A stretch of DNA of 64,000 nucleotides from an uncultured bacterium (GTDB lineage Bacteria; Cyanobacteriota; Vampirovibrionia; Gastranaerophilales; Gastranaerophilaceae). The position numbers and the translations under genes are program-made. The DNA lies in contig CACZSN010000044.1 of assembly GCA_902783835.1 (NCBI GenBank), positions 1 to 64,000 of the forward strand, given 5' to 3'. The notes below the pieces were generated by a model, which was given only the letters and a program-made list of their open reading frames with translations, was not told the DNA's origin and searched no databases. Shown here in pieces: positions 45,012 to 54,328 of this stretch (its first letter is position 1; every line of letters starts with the position of its first letter).

Positions 45012-46865
45012 ATGGGTTATTGTTCGGTTTTTGATATATGGAAAAAAGCATCTGAAAAGTTTCCTGAAAATGTTGCCCTGTCTGACGGCAATTCATACAA
45101 TGATATCACTTTCCTGACTGCGTTTCGGGAAATTTGTTATCTTGCGGAAAAATTCAAAAACTTTGGCATAGAAAAAGGGGACAAAGTTTGTATTTTTGCG
45201 GAAAATTTTCCTCATTGGTTACTTCTTGAACAAGCAACAATTTGTCTTGGAGCAATCAGTGTTGCAAAAAATTCAAAAATCGGGATACTTGAATTAAACT
45301 ACGTATTCAACAACAGTGACTCATCGTCATTAATCACTGACAATCCGGATATTATCGATTATTTTATGGAAAATTACCCAAATTTTCTTTCGAAAATGAA
45401 AATGATTATATACACGGGACAAGATGAAAAATATCGAAAAAATGAGAAAATTATATATTTTTCAAATTTAATGTTAAATTTCAACAAAAATACGGAATAT
45501 TTTTCAGATTACGATAATAAACCCGACGATATTTGCTATATTTATTACACATCAGGAACTTCATCAATGCCCAAAGGAGCGGTTCTTGTAAATTACGGAA
45601 TGGCATATCAAGTCGAAGAAATCGAACGTGTTTTAGACGGTGAACATCCCAAAATATTTCTTGAAACATTCCCGCTTGCAAGTGCAGGAGGAAAAACATT
45701 TAATTTGTATGCAATTTCTATGGGATGTAAAATTATCTACACTCCATATGCTGGATTTTTTGAAAAATTACAAGAAATCAGACCGTCTTTACTGCATTTT
45801 GCTCCCAAAATCGTCATGACTTTGCTCGGAAAATATTATGCATACATCAATTCGAAGAATGTATTTTATCGTAATTGGTTCAAGTTGAATTATTCGATAT
45901 CAATGAGAATAATGAAATTACAAAGAAAATTTTATGCGAAAAGAAAAGCTAACACTAAGGCAAAAGGACTTGACGGACTTTGCGAAAAATTTCTTTCATC
46001 TTTGAGAAAAATTCAGGATAAAATAATTTATAAAAAAATCAGAAACCTTTATATAAATGATGAAACAGTGCTTGCTATCGGTTCCGCAAGTCTTGCGAAC
46101 AAAGCTGAAGACTTTTTCAGCATTATCGGCATAAGATTTTTACAAGCCTACGGAATGACCGAAACCACGGGTCTGACCACTCATGCAACAATTCAAGACC
46201 AACAGGAACGACCCTATACTGTCGGTGTTCCGTTTAGCAAAACTCAATACAAAATTGTAAATCCTGAAACAATGGAATCGCTTCCGCCAATGGAAAAAGG
46301 ATTATTATTACTAAAAGGTCCTGAAATTTTAAAAGGTTATTACAACAATCCCGAAGCAACCGCGAAAACTTTAACCGCTGACGGTTGGCTTATTACGGGT
46401 GATTTAGCATTTGCATATCCCGATGATTACCTTGTTATTTTATCAAGATACGATGACGTTATCGTCATGATGAACGGCTATAACGTATACGCACCGCCAA
46501 TTCAAGACCAAATAAACGCATCGGAATTTGTTAAGCAATCTGTTGTTGTCGGACAGGCTAAACCTTATCTTGCTGCTATAATTTCACTCGATAAAGATGC
46601 CTATAATAAATGGTGCGAAGAAAACTCCGTTGAAAAAGTTTCGCCAAACAACAATGAAAAATTCAAAGAATTTTTGCTGCAAAATATCAATGAATTAATT
46701 TCAAAAAAAACTTATTATAAATATTATGAAAAAATCAAATACGTTTATTTGTTAGACGATGATTTTTCCGTTGAAAACGGAACGTTGACAAATACGTTAA
46801 AAATCAAATACCGCAAGGTTTGTGAACTTTACAAAGAACAAATTGATAATTTATACAAAGCATAG
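45012..46865 (+). CDS. Long-chain acyl-CoA synthetase-like AMP-forming ligase
   Basis: It adenylates a carboxylic acid and loads it onto CoA. The 617 residues fit the long-chain acyl-CoA ligase (FadD/FAA) type. P-loop YYTSGTSSMPKGAV lies at about 177-190, AYGMTETTG at about 378, and the adenylate motif WLITGDLA at about 457. The usual GRxKD is replaced by SRYDDVIVMMNGYNV, so the hinge residue that starts the second half-reaction differs. A 50-residue basic insertion between the two halves (about 295-345, RKFYAKRKANTKAK region) is notable. A true long-chain fatty acid substrate is inference. RBS AGGAG is present. Confidence 0.9.
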   Translation: MGYCSVFDIWKKASEKFPENVALSDGNSYNDITFLTAFREICYLAEKFKNFGIEKGDKVCIFAENFPHWLLLEQATICLGAISVAKNSKIGILELNYVFNNSDSSSLITDNPDIIDYFMENYPNFLSKMKMIIYTGQDEKYRKNEKIIYFSNLMLNFNKNTEYFSDYDNKPDDICYIYYTSGTSSMPKGAVLVNYGMAYQVEEIERVLDGEHPKIFLETFPLASAGGKTFNLYAISMGCKIIYTPYAGFFEKLQEIRPSLLHFAPKIVMTLLGKYYAYINSKNVFYRNWFKLNYSISMRIMKLQRKFYAKRKANTKAKGLDGLCEKFLSSLRKIQDKIIYKKIRNLYINDETVLAIGSASLANKAEDFFSIIGIRFLQAYGMTETTGLTTHATIQDQQERPYTVGVPFSKTQYKIVNPETMESLPPMEKGLLLLKGPEILKGYYNNPEATAKTLTADGWLITGDLAFAYPDDYLVILSRYDDVIVMMNGYNVYAPPIQDQINASEFVKQSVVVGQAKPYLAAIISLDKDAYNKWCEENSVEKVSPNNNEKFKEFLLQNINELISKKTYYKYYEKIKYVYLLDDDFSVENGTLTNTLKIKYRKVCELYKEQIDNLYKA

Positions 46866-46963
46866 AAACAAAAAATCTTATATCATTTCAACATTCTGTG
46901 CTCTGTCCGTCAATTCATAAAAAACTTCCAAACATTCAACACTCTTGCTATCTTGAGCAAAAC

Positions 46964-46995
46964 TTGAATTTTATTTTCCATAAAATGAAATTCAA
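46964..46995. terminator. Hairpin between convergent ligase and nrdG genes
   Basis: TTGAATTT (46964-46971) pairs with AAATTCAA (46988-46995), extended by ATTTT/AAAAT. It has no T run after it on the plus strand and only a short one on the minus strand, so termination is uncertain. Confidence 0.35.
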
Positions 46996-46998
46996 TAA

Positions 46999-47490
46999 CT
47001 ATTCCTCGTGAAGAACAATTTCGTCACGTTCCAAAGACTTTTGAACATCGATGACTCTTTGGTTTGCACTGCCTTTCCAATGAAGATTATTATCCTTCAA
47101 ATCAGCCATAAATTCGCCGTCAACCAAAACATCAATGTATTTCATAATGTCCAAATCTTTGATGTTTTCCCAAGAAAATCCGGTATAAAGCCACGCTGTC
47201 TTTTTAGGTTCAAGTTCCTTGAACTTCTTCGCGAGTCGTGTAATTTCACCTTGATTAAACGGGTGCAAAGGGTCACCGCCACTGAATGTTACCCCTGAAA
47301 CATAATCAGGCTTCAATGCTTCAAAAAGTTCGTTCTCAGCATCTTCATCAAACGGCAAACCACCAGCCAAATCCCAAGTTATAGGATTTTGACATTCAGG
47401 GCATTGGTGGGTGCAACCAGCAACCCACAAAACTACCCTTAAACCGTCGCCGTTTAGCATGTCATCTTTTGTAATATTATGGTAATTCAT
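46999..47490 (-). CDS. nrdG: Anaerobic ribonucleotide reductase activating enzyme
   Basis: This radical SAM enzyme installs the glycyl radical in NrdD. The 163 residues are typical. The cluster motif is CTHQCPEC (about 26-33), followed by FSGGDPLHP and TWLYTGF-like segments. It overlaps the stop of nrdD by one base (TAATG), so translation is coupled. It is the last gene of the operon. Confidence 0.95.
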   Translation of the reverse strand: MNYHNITKDDMLNGDGLRVVLWVAGCTHQCPECQNPITWDLAGGLPFDEDAENELFEALKPDYVSGVTFSGGDPLHPFNQGEITRLAKKFKELEPKKTAWLYTGFSWENIKDLDIMKYIDVLVDGEFMADLKDNNLHWKGSANQRVIDVQKSLERDEIVLHEE

Positions 47491-49754
47491 TACATGCTTA
47501 CTCTGTCTTTGATTTCTTCCATTTTTGCTTCGTTAAGACGAGTATCGCCGTTAACTCTTGAGTATGAAAGATATCCGTTCATTCTGTCGATTTTAGTGAG
47601 GTTTTTGCTACCGCACTTAGGACATACATCCATTGATAATTCTTGGTGTCCGCAATCATCGCAATATGCAAGAGAAAGGTTTACACCTTCATAGAAACCT
47701 TTGTCCATTGCTCTGTGGATAAGTGTTTCAATCGCTTCTGTATTGTATGAAATAGGATATTTTACATATTGGATTTTTCCACCGTTAAACAAATCCCAAA
47801 ATCTCTTTTCAAGGTCTTGTTTTTGGATAGGTGTAACGTGTTCTGTAACGTGGCAGTGGAATGAGTTTGAAACATATCCTCTGTCAGAAACTTTTTCTTG
47901 AATACCATATTTGTTTCTGAATTGTTCAACTTGCAAACCGCAAAGTCTTTCAGCAGGAGTACCGTAAATTGCGTACAAATTACCGTCTTCTTCCTTATAC
48001 TCATTGATTTTCTTATTGATATATTCCATTACTTCAATTGCAAATTGACCGTCTTCAACAAGTGATTTTCCGTTATAAAGTTCTTGAAGTTCGTTCAATG
48101 CAGTAATACCGAACGATGCAGTTGCCGATTTCAAAATCGGTTTGATTTTATCGTGCGGCTTCAAGTGTCCGCCGTAGAATCCGCCTTCGCAATAAGCAAG
48201 CGGGTTTACGGAAGCTCTCATTTCTCCCAAATAATCATAAGTTCTGATGTGGATTTTTCTGATTAATTCCATATAATAATCAAGAACTTCATAGAAATCT
48301 TTGCTTTCTTTTCTTGCTTTTGCCAAAATCATCGGCAAGTGCAAGCTTACTGCACCGATATTAAATCTTCCGACAAATACAGGTTCATCGTTTTCATCGG
48401 CAGGTTTCATTCCGCCGCGTTCAAACCAAGGTGACAAGAACGCTCTGCAACCCATCGGTGAAATAACTTTTTTATACTTCTTGTAAATCGAAGCAACATA
48501 ACCTTCGCCCGTCAATGACAACCAATCAGGGTACATAGCTCGTTTTGAACATTCAACACCTGCTTTATAAACATCATAAAGCGGTTTGCCTTCACCGTGA
48601 AGTTCTTCGTCATACAAGAAAACAACTTTCGGGAAAAGAACAGGTTTCTTGTTATTCTTTTTGCCTTGTCCTTTTTCACGGATTTTGAGCATTGTAATTG
48701 ATGCCATTTTTTCAAATTCACCCGTTCCAAGTCCCATTGTCATCGTAATGAACGGATAGTCACCTCTTGAAGAAGCAACAGTGTTGAACTTATATTCCCA
48801 ACCTTGGAAACCTTGTTCAAAATCATTTTGAACATCTTTAACCGCTTCTTCTCTTGCCTTTTCAAGTGACAAGCCCATGCAAGTGTAACGTTCTAACTGT
48901 CTGTCAAAAGTTCTTTGTGCATAAGGAGCAAGAAGTTTGTCAACTTCAGGAACTGTAAATCCGCCGTATTGTTGGCTTGCAGCAGCCATAACAATATCAC
49001 CGATTACATCGAATGCAACGTCCAATGATTTCGGTTCGTTATACCAAAGGTTACCCATTTCAAAGCCACCTTTTAAAACTTCGCCAACGTTGAACAAGCA
49101 GCAATTCATCGTATCACGTCTTGCTGACATATCGTGAATGTAAATATAACCGTCACGAATTGCTTGAAGTTCATCAACGTTCAAGAAGAATTGTTTGTAA
49201 AGTTCTTTATTTAATTGATTGAAAATCAAAGAACGTTTAGTCGAAACCAAAGCAGAATCAGCGTTTGAGTTTTCCTTGTCGCCAATATACATAATCTTTT
49301 GGCTTTCTCTATAAACTTTATCCAACATGTGGACAAATTCTGTCTTATAGTTTCTATAATTTCTGTAACTTTGTGCAACTTTCGGACTTACCGCATCAAG
49401 AGCAGTTTCAACAATAAAGTGAATTTCTTTAATATCGATATCGTTTTTGTTCAAGAGCAAAATTTGCTCTTTTACAATATTGCAAATTTGTCTCAACTGA
49501 TTTTCGTTAAATTTAATCAACATTCTTTCAGCAGATTTTGAAATAGCATTGATAATTTTTTGGATATTAAATTTTTCGTGAGTACCGTCTTTTTTCACAA
49601 TACAAATTTTATTTTCGTTTAAAATTTGCATATCCAAAAGAAGTTGCGGTGTAAAATCAGACGGATTAGCCATCGCTTTTACGGCATTAGCCAAAACTTC
49701 ATTTTGTTGTTTATTTTCATTCAAATTACTATTATTCTTTGCAGAACTTTGCAT
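47490..49754 (-). CDS. nrdD: Anaerobic ribonucleoside-triphosphate reductase
   Basis: This class III ribonucleotide reductase makes deoxynucleotides without oxygen. The 754 residues begin with a Gln/Asn-rich leader, then an ATP-cone regulatory domain (about 48-135, KKDGTHEKFNIQKI). The carboxy end has the zinc site CDDCGHQ and CPKCGS (about 705-722) and the glycyl-radical loop RMNGYLSYSRVNG (about 728-740). NCCLFNVGEV lies in the substrate barrel. AAGGAG lies six bases before the ATG. The promoter TTAAAG-17-TATAAT is at 49852-49880. Confidence 0.97.
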   Translation of the reverse strand: MQSSAKNNSNLNENKQQNEVLANAVKAMANPSDFTPQLLLDMQILNENKICIVKKDGTHEKFNIQKIINAISKSAERMLIKFNENQLRQICNIVKEQILLLNKNDIDIKEIHFIVETALDAVSPKVAQSYRNYRNYKTEFVHMLDKVYRESQKIMYIGDKENSNADSALVSTKRSLIFNQLNKELYKQFFLNVDELQAIRDGYIYIHDMSARRDTMNCCLFNVGEVLKGGFEMGNLWYNEPKSLDVAFDVIGDIVMAAASQQYGGFTVPEVDKLLAPYAQRTFDRQLERYTCMGLSLEKAREEAVKDVQNDFEQGFQGWEYKFNTVASSRGDYPFITMTMGLGTGEFEKMASITMLKIREKGQGKKNNKKPVLFPKVVFLYDEELHGEGKPLYDVYKAGVECSKRAMYPDWLSLTGEGYVASIYKKYKKVISPMGCRAFLSPWFERGGMKPADENDEPVFVGRFNIGAVSLHLPMILAKARKESKDFYEVLDYYMELIRKIHIRTYDYLGEMRASVNPLAYCEGGFYGGHLKPHDKIKPILKSATASFGITALNELQELYNGKSLVEDGQFAIEVMEYINKKINEYKEEDGNLYAIYGTPAERLCGLQVEQFRNKYGIQEKVSDRGYVSNSFHCHVTEHVTPIQKQDLEKRFWDLFNGGKIQYVKYPISYNTEAIETLIHRAMDKGFYEGVNLSLAYCDDCGHQELSMDVCPKCGSKNLTKIDRMNGYLSYSRVNGDTRLNEAKMEEIKDRVSM

Positions 49755-49851
49755 TCAATTCTCCTTATATTCCAAACGGAATATTTCCCAATTACATAAA
49801 ATCAATCCGAGAGCATGCCTAAAACACTTACATCTTATCGGTATTTACTAA

Positions 49852-49880
49852 ATTATAGTACAAGTTACACTTAACTTTAA
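49852..49880 (-). promoter_or_regulatory. Sigma-70-type promoter of nrdD-nrdG
   Basis: On the minus strand TTAAAG (49875-49880) and TATAAT (49852-49857) are 17 bases apart. The start of transcription would give a leader of about 90 bases including the hairpin at 49767-49784. Confidence 0.55.
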
Positions 49881-50151
49881 AGCGTGGATTTAGTCAGTCT
49901 TTTGTTGAATATATCTATAAGGTGGACTCTGTATGAGTTTCAGAGATTTTGCAAATTATTAAGTTTTTGCAATATAAAATCAGTTTAGCAAAAATGCACG
50001 CTACAAGTGAGTTTCAGGCTGTTCAACCCCGTAACATACCCACTCAGACAGTTTCAAATCTTGTCAAGTTTTGAAACGCAATAATAACTTAATTTTGAAC
50101 TTTACAAAAAAGTTTACATTTTAACACATATATTCACAATCGCATTAACGC

Positions 50152-50185
50152 AAAAAAGCAAAGGGTTTCGAGCATGCCCGAAACC
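50152..50185 (-). terminator. Terminator of the response regulator gene
   Basis: GGTTTCG (50164-50170) pairs with CGAAACC (50179-50185) around AGCATGCC. On the minus strand a T-rich run including six Ts follows (50152-50157). Confidence 0.75.
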
Positions 50186-50210
50186 TCAAACGCTTTGATA
50201 TCAAGGATTT

Positions 50211-50930
50211 TTATTTTTTCTTTTTTTCCATTCCCTCTGGAATTAATCTATAACCCCCACCATAAATGGTTTCTATGTATTGTTTGTCACCAGAAATTTT
50301 ATCTAATTTTGTTCTGATATGACGAATGTGGACACGGATTGTTTCAACGTCGTCATCCGGATTATAGCCCCAAATATCGGTCAAAATTTTTGCCCCCGAA
50401 ACCATGTTTCCATAATTTTGCATAAGTAAATTTATAATATCAAATTCAATCGGAGTAACTTTAGCGGTTTTCCCTTTAATTTCGACAGAGTAAGTTTCAG
50501 GAATAAGCGTAATGTCGCCCATTTGCAAGATTTCTCTTGTTGTTGCGGACTTAGGCATTTTATCGGAACGTTTAAGCAAAGCACGAACACGCATTTTAAG
50601 TTCTTCGATTTCGAAAGGTTTAACAAGATAATCGTCAACACCTATATCAAAACCTTTCGCTTTATCCTGAAGCATGCCGAGAGCCGTCAACATAATTATC
50701 GGAGTATCTTTAATTCCGTCATTTTCACGAATTCTTTTTGCGACCGTGTATCCGTCCACATCAGGCATCATAACATCAAGCACAATTAAATCGGGCTTTT
50801 CCTGCTTAGCCATAGCAAAACCTTTAATGCCGTCAGTTGCGGAAAAAACCTCATATCCCGCAAGTTCCAAATTTATTTTTACAAGTTCATTAACCGAATC
50901 ATCATCATCAATTACGAGAATTTTATTCAT
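50211..50930 (-). CDS. OmpR/PhoB-family response regulator, orphan
   Basis: A two-component DNA-binding regulator of 239 residues. The receiver domain shows acidic IDDDD (7-11), the phospho-acceptor D52 in VLDVMMPDVDG, and Lys in DDYLVKPF (about 101-108). A winged-helix domain occupies about 135-230 (IWGYNPDDDVETIRVHIRHI). The wording resembles cyanobacterial RpaB-like regulators, but no histidine kinase is adjacent. AGGAG precedes the ATG. The upstream glycosyltransferase-like gene ends nine bases before it, so the two may be co-transcribed. Confidence 0.94.
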   Translation of the reverse strand: MNKILVIDDDDSVNELVKINLELAGYEVFSATDGIKGFAMAKQEKPDLIVLDVMMPDVDGYTVAKRIRENDGIKDTPIIMLTALGMLQDKAKGFDIGVDDYLVKPFEIEELKMRVRALLKRSDKMPKSATTREILQMGDITLIPETYSVEIKGKTAKVTPIEFDIINLLMQNYGNMVSGAKILTDIWGYNPDDDVETIRVHIRHIRTKLDKISGDKQYIETIYGGGYRLIPEGMEKKKK

Positions 50931-50938
50931 AATTGCTC

Positions 50939-51910
50939 CTAATTACTTTTCAATTTTTTTATTTTATCAATAATTGTACGTATTCTTATTTGAACAGAAT
51001 GGTTGTTTACAGCCGCCATTCTTGCATTATCTGCAATTGTGCGTGCGAATGACGGATGTTCAAGATAAAATTCAATTTTATCAATCAACTCTCTTGAATA
51101 CTTATAAGTTTCAATTTCTCTGCCAACATCGAAAAGTCTTTTCACCTCAGAAGTTTCTTCACAGATTGCAAATCCCGAAGACGCAATAACTTCAAACACC
51201 GTAAAATCAACACCTTGATGATTGTGAGAAGCCGGAACAACGGTCACAAAACTTGTCGACATAACTTTGGAACGCTCACGTTCACTTGAAATATCTCCGC
51301 CATATGACTTTCTGTATGCATCTTTAAGTTCGGGATTATTCAACTCGTCCCACAATTCATTTTCCAAACTGTGCAAGTAATCGAACTCATCAGCAAAAAA
51401 CGTAATCTTTCCAAAATGCTCAATCAAATCCGTCATTATTTTTAAATTATTTATATCATCGGGATTTGCAAACATCGAAATACCTTGATTATAACCTTCA
51501 AAAAGGTTTTTATACTTACGAACGTTAACTCCGCAAGGAAGGTAAACGGAATTTTCAATTATCGGCAAATTAGACTTATCTGCCGTAAAAATCAATTTTT
51601 TACCACCAAAATGGCTTAAATTTGCTATATCTTTTTTATGGGTTTTGGCATTGATTGCCGTCAAAAAATCAAAAATGAACAAACAATTGGGATTAATTTT
51701 ATGCAAATTTTCAAGAATACCGTCGTTAAGTTCCATAAAATCAAAACACATAACAATGTCCGGATTAAAATCGATAAATTTATTATCATCAAGTTCCGAA
51801 GAAAAAGATTTCTCCATATAAAAACCGGCATGCTTAAAACCTTTGGCAAAACTTTTTGCACAAAGTGAATAAGGAGGTTTATCAGGTAAAACAACAAATA
51901 CTTTTTGCAT
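50939..51910 (-). CDS. Glycosyltransferase-like protein (CgeB/GT-B type)
   Basis: The 323 residues have a Rossmann-like amino half (KVFVVLPDKPPYSL at the start) and a carboxy half with HQGVDFTVFEVIASSGF (about 230-246) and ENE/EETSEVKRLFDVG, as in CgeB-like GT-B proteins where such sequence binds a nucleotide-sugar. A late helical region, EFYLEHPSFARTIADNAR, fits the family's terminal helix. No donor or acceptor can be named. There is no signal peptide. It precedes the response regulator by eight bases. Confidence 0.7.
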   Translation of the reverse strand: MQKVFVVLPDKPPYSLCAKSFAKGFKHAGFYMEKSFSSELDDNKFIDFNPDIVMCFDFMELNDGILENLHKINPNCLFIFDFLTAINAKTHKKDIANLSHFGGKKLIFTADKSNLPIIENSVYLPCGVNVRKYKNLFEGYNQGISMFANPDDINNLKIMTDLIEHFGKITFFADEFDYLHSLENELWDELNNPELKDAYRKSYGGDISSERERSKVMSTSFVTVVPASHNHQGVDFTVFEVIASSGFAICEETSEVKRLFDVGREIETYKYSRELIDKIEFYLEHPSFARTIADNARMAAVNNHSVQIRIRTIIDKIKKLKSN

Positions 51911-51921
51911 AAAAACCTATT

Positions 51922-51948
51922 AAAAATGCCGCTTTACGAGAAAGCGGC
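51922..51948 (-). terminator. Terminator of rpsP
   Basis: GCCGCTTT (51928-51935) pairs with AAAGCGGC (51941-51948), with ATTTTTA on the minus strand after it. Confidence 0.9.
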
Positions 51949-51968
51949 ACGTGAAATTTTCAAAAAAA

Positions 51969-52334
51969 CTATTCAGCTTTTTCTTCTGTAGCTTCAGCCG
52001 CTGCAGCTGCTTCTTCCGCAGCTTTTGCTTCTTCTTCAGCTTTCTTAGCCAATGCTTTCTTTGACAATTTTTCTACTGTTGATTTTTTGTAGTTCAAAGT
52101 ACCGTCTTCGTTAGCATTGTTGATAAGATATTTAACTGTTTCAGTCGGTTGAGCACCTTTTGAAATCCAATCGAGTGCTGCTGCTTTATCCAACTTCATT
52201 TCTTTTGTTTTCGGGTTGTAATGACCTAATTGTTGAATTGCCGCACCGTCACGTTTTGTAGTTGCGTTGATAACGATGATTCTATACAAAGGGTTTCTCT
52301 TGTAGCCCATTCTCTTAAGTTTGATTTTAACCAT
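51969..52334 (-). CDS. rpsP: 30S ribosomal protein S16
   Basis: S16 is a core small-subunit protein. The ATG at 52334 gives 121 residues with the S16 start MVKIKLKRMGYKRNPLYRI; the frame extends 46 codons further but that part has no RBS and runs into the promoter region. AAGGAGA lies 12 bases before the ATG. The last 30 residues are an Ala/Glu/Lys tail (KAAEEAAAAAEAT) that goes beyond the conserved domain. In many genomes rpsP is followed by a KH-domain protein, rimM and trmD; here it is alone with its own terminator. Confidence 0.96.
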   Translation of the reverse strand: MVKIKLKRMGYKRNPLYRIIVINATTKRDGAAIQQLGHYNPKTKEMKLDKAAALDWISKGAQPTETVKYLINNANEDGTLNYKKSTVEKLSKKALAKKAEEEAKAAEEAAAAAEATEEKAE

Positions 52335-52549
52335 TTTAAAGGTTCTCCTTGTTTTACTGTAACAACTTTGGGAAGAAATACTTGACCATTTCGCTCCCAA
52401 AAGCGGAATTTCCGCCTTGCCGCAACGATAAGTTTTGAGGATAACATATCGCCAGTACCTAAATTTAAGCATAACAAAACATCAAAATCAATATTATTTT
52501 TGCAAAAATTTTTTAATATATTTACAAATTATGTATTTGAACGTTTCTA

Positions 52550-52558
52550 TGGTATATT
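52550..52558 (+). promoter_or_regulatory. Extended -10 promoter of the TPR-lysC transcript
   Basis: TGG followed by TATATT (52553-52558), about 56 bases before the TPR start. A matching TGGTATA core precedes genes at 10336 and 45012. Confidence 0.4.
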
Positions 52559-52613
52559 ATTTTTGTTAAGACTGACGGTTTCAGGTAAACAGAAAATTTC
52601 AGCGGGGAAAATA

Positions 52614-54326
52614 ATGAAAAATTTTTTCAAGTCGATTGCGGAAAAAATAAAAGAATTTGATAATTCGCTTAAAGATTATTCTCAAAAGACAGAAGGCACC
52701 GGACAAATTCCGTATCTTGCCTATGTTAACTGGGGTGTTAATTTATCATTGAGCGAAGATTTGGATGAAGCAATTGAAAAGCTTGAAACTTCCGCTCTTA
52801 TGCAACCTCACGCACCTATTGTTCAAATGAATTTAGGTCGTGTTTATATGAAAAAAGGTTTATACCAAGAAGCAATTGAACGTTTTAACAAAGTAATAAG
52901 ACTCGAAAAAACAAACAGTACGGCTTATTCTCTTGCTGCAGCATGCTACATTCTTCAAGATGAATTCCGAGAAGGAGAAAATTATTACAAAAAAGCATGC
53001 AAGGTAGGTCCCAACAATCCGCAAGTTCATACAAATTATGCAACGGCACTTGCTCAAAAAGGAAAAAGATTTAAGTCCATAGAAATTTATAAAGCAGCCT
53101 TAAAAATTAACGAAAGTGATTTTGAAGCTTTGCATTATATGGGCATTATCCTTTGCGATTTGGGACGATTTGACGAAGCGGAAGAAGCTTTGGAAGCGGC
53201 TGTAAAAGTTGAAAACAAAAATCCCGTTACGTATTTTTATCTTGCAGTTGCCAAATTCAGACTTGATAAACCGCAAGAATGCTTGGATTTAATTGATAAA
53301 GCACTTGAACTTAAACCCGATTATTCCGATTGTATGATGATTAAGGGTGTTGCTCTTGCAAAAATCGGCAAAGAAGCTGAATGTATTTCCTGTTTTTCAG
53401 CAAATGCAAAAGGCGAAGAAAATAATCCGCAATACTTCACCTATTGGGGTATTTCACTTCAATTATTCGGTCGTTACGAAGAAGCAAAAGAAAAATTCTT
53501 GCAAGCATTTGAACTCAACAGAGATGATGAATACAACCTTTTTTATCTTGCTGAAAACTATATAAAAGAAGGAAATTCAACTCCCGCTTTACAACTTTAT
53601 ACAAAAATTGTTGAAAAAAATAACAATAATGCGGTTGCACACGAAAAAATCGGTGATATTTTATACAGAAAAGGTGAATACAAAGGTGCTATAAACGCAT
53701 ATTTAAACGGAATTAAAGTTTCAAGAAAACACACACATTTGTACAATAAAATTGCAAAATGCTATTATTATCTTGAAGATTTTGCAACAAGCGAAGCTTA
53801 TTACATTAAAGCAATCGATTATAATCCCGATCTTATTGAAGCATACACGGGATATACAAACCTTTTGATTTTAAAAGGAAATACAAAAGAAGCATTAAGA
53901 AAAATCAGAACAGCTTACAAAAAAGCACCCGATGCATTCGATGTAATTGCCCTTTATGCAAGAGTTTTGGTTAAATCGGAAATGTATTACGATGCAATAG
54001 AAAAATTGGATAAAATTTTAGAAATTGATCCAAAATACTATGAAGCCGTATTTACAAAAGCGGAAGTTTTAAATTCATTAAAAAAACCGCAAGAAGCAAT
54101 AGGAGTATTGCAATCATTACCGAAAGAACTGCACGATACAAGAGATTTCTTGTACATCAGCACAATTTCTTATGACAATATTGCACAACAATCTCCTACG
54201 CAATACAATATAAACAAAGCCATCGAGTTCTGTAATCGTTTAACGGATAAATATTCATCAGAATATAAGTTAGACGACATTAGAAATCGATTGGAAGAAT
54301 CGTTAAAGACAATTAAAGGTGAATAA
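52614..54326 (+). CDS. TPR-repeat protein upstream of lysC
   Basis: ATG 52614 (GGGGA upstream) gives 570 residues; the frame extends back to 52500 without support. After about 60 residues of helical leader (MKNFFKSIAEKIKEFDNSLK) come about 13 TPR units, such as MNLGRVYMKKGLYQEAIERF. There is no signal peptide. It shares general TPR design, but not the central block, with the genes at 1930 and 10336. It runs into lysC two bases later, so both are probably on one transcript. What a TPR scaffold does next to aspartate kinase is not known. Confidence 0.85.
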   Translation: MKNFFKSIAEKIKEFDNSLKDYSQKTEGTGQIPYLAYVNWGVNLSLSEDLDEAIEKLETSALMQPHAPIVQMNLGRVYMKKGLYQEAIERFNKVIRLEKTNSTAYSLAAACYILQDEFREGENYYKKACKVGPNNPQVHTNYATALAQKGKRFKSIEIYKAALKINESDFEALHYMGIILCDLGRFDEAEEALEAAVKVENKNPVTYFYLAVAKFRLDKPQECLDLIDKALELKPDYSDCMMIKGVALAKIGKEAECISCFSANAKGEENNPQYFTYWGISLQLFGRYEEAKEKFLQAFELNRDDEYNLFYLAENYIKEGNSTPALQLYTKIVEKNNNNAVAHEKIGDILYRKGEYKGAINAYLNGIKVSRKHTHLYNKIAKCYYYLEDFATSEAYYIKAIDYNPDLIEAYTGYTNLLILKGNTKEALRKIRTAYKKAPDAFDVIALYARVLVKSEMYYDAIEKLDKILEIDPKYYEAVFTKAEVLNSLKKPQEAIGVLQSLPKELHDTRDFLYISTISYDNIAQQSPTQYNINKAIEFCNRLTDKYSSEYKLDDIRNRLEESLKTIKGE

Positions 54327-54328
54327 AA

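Larger units (their letters stand above)
49755..50210. other. Structured noncoding gap upstream of nrdD
   Basis: 456 bases hold no supported gene. Near nrdD, ATATTCC (49767-49773) and GGAATAT (49778-49784) form a hairpin directly upstream of the RBS. The nrdD promoter is at 49852-49880. The rest, 49881-50150, is dense in stems: AGCGTG against CACGCT across about 120 bases, CTCTG/CAGAG, TTGCAA/TTGCAA, and GTTTCAA/TTGAAAC. The word GAGTTTCAG occurs twice (49935 and 50010 regions). It may encode an undetected regulatory RNA on either strand. Confidence 0.45.

Noticed and set aside
49755-50210. Cobalamin riboswitch upstream of nrdD
   Set aside because: I looked for the B12-box and GCCACTG-type elements on the minus strand and found none.
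52335-52472. Upstream extension of rpsP
   Set aside because: Cys/Trp-rich sequence unlike S16. The conserved S16 start MVKIKLKR is at 52334 with an RBS.
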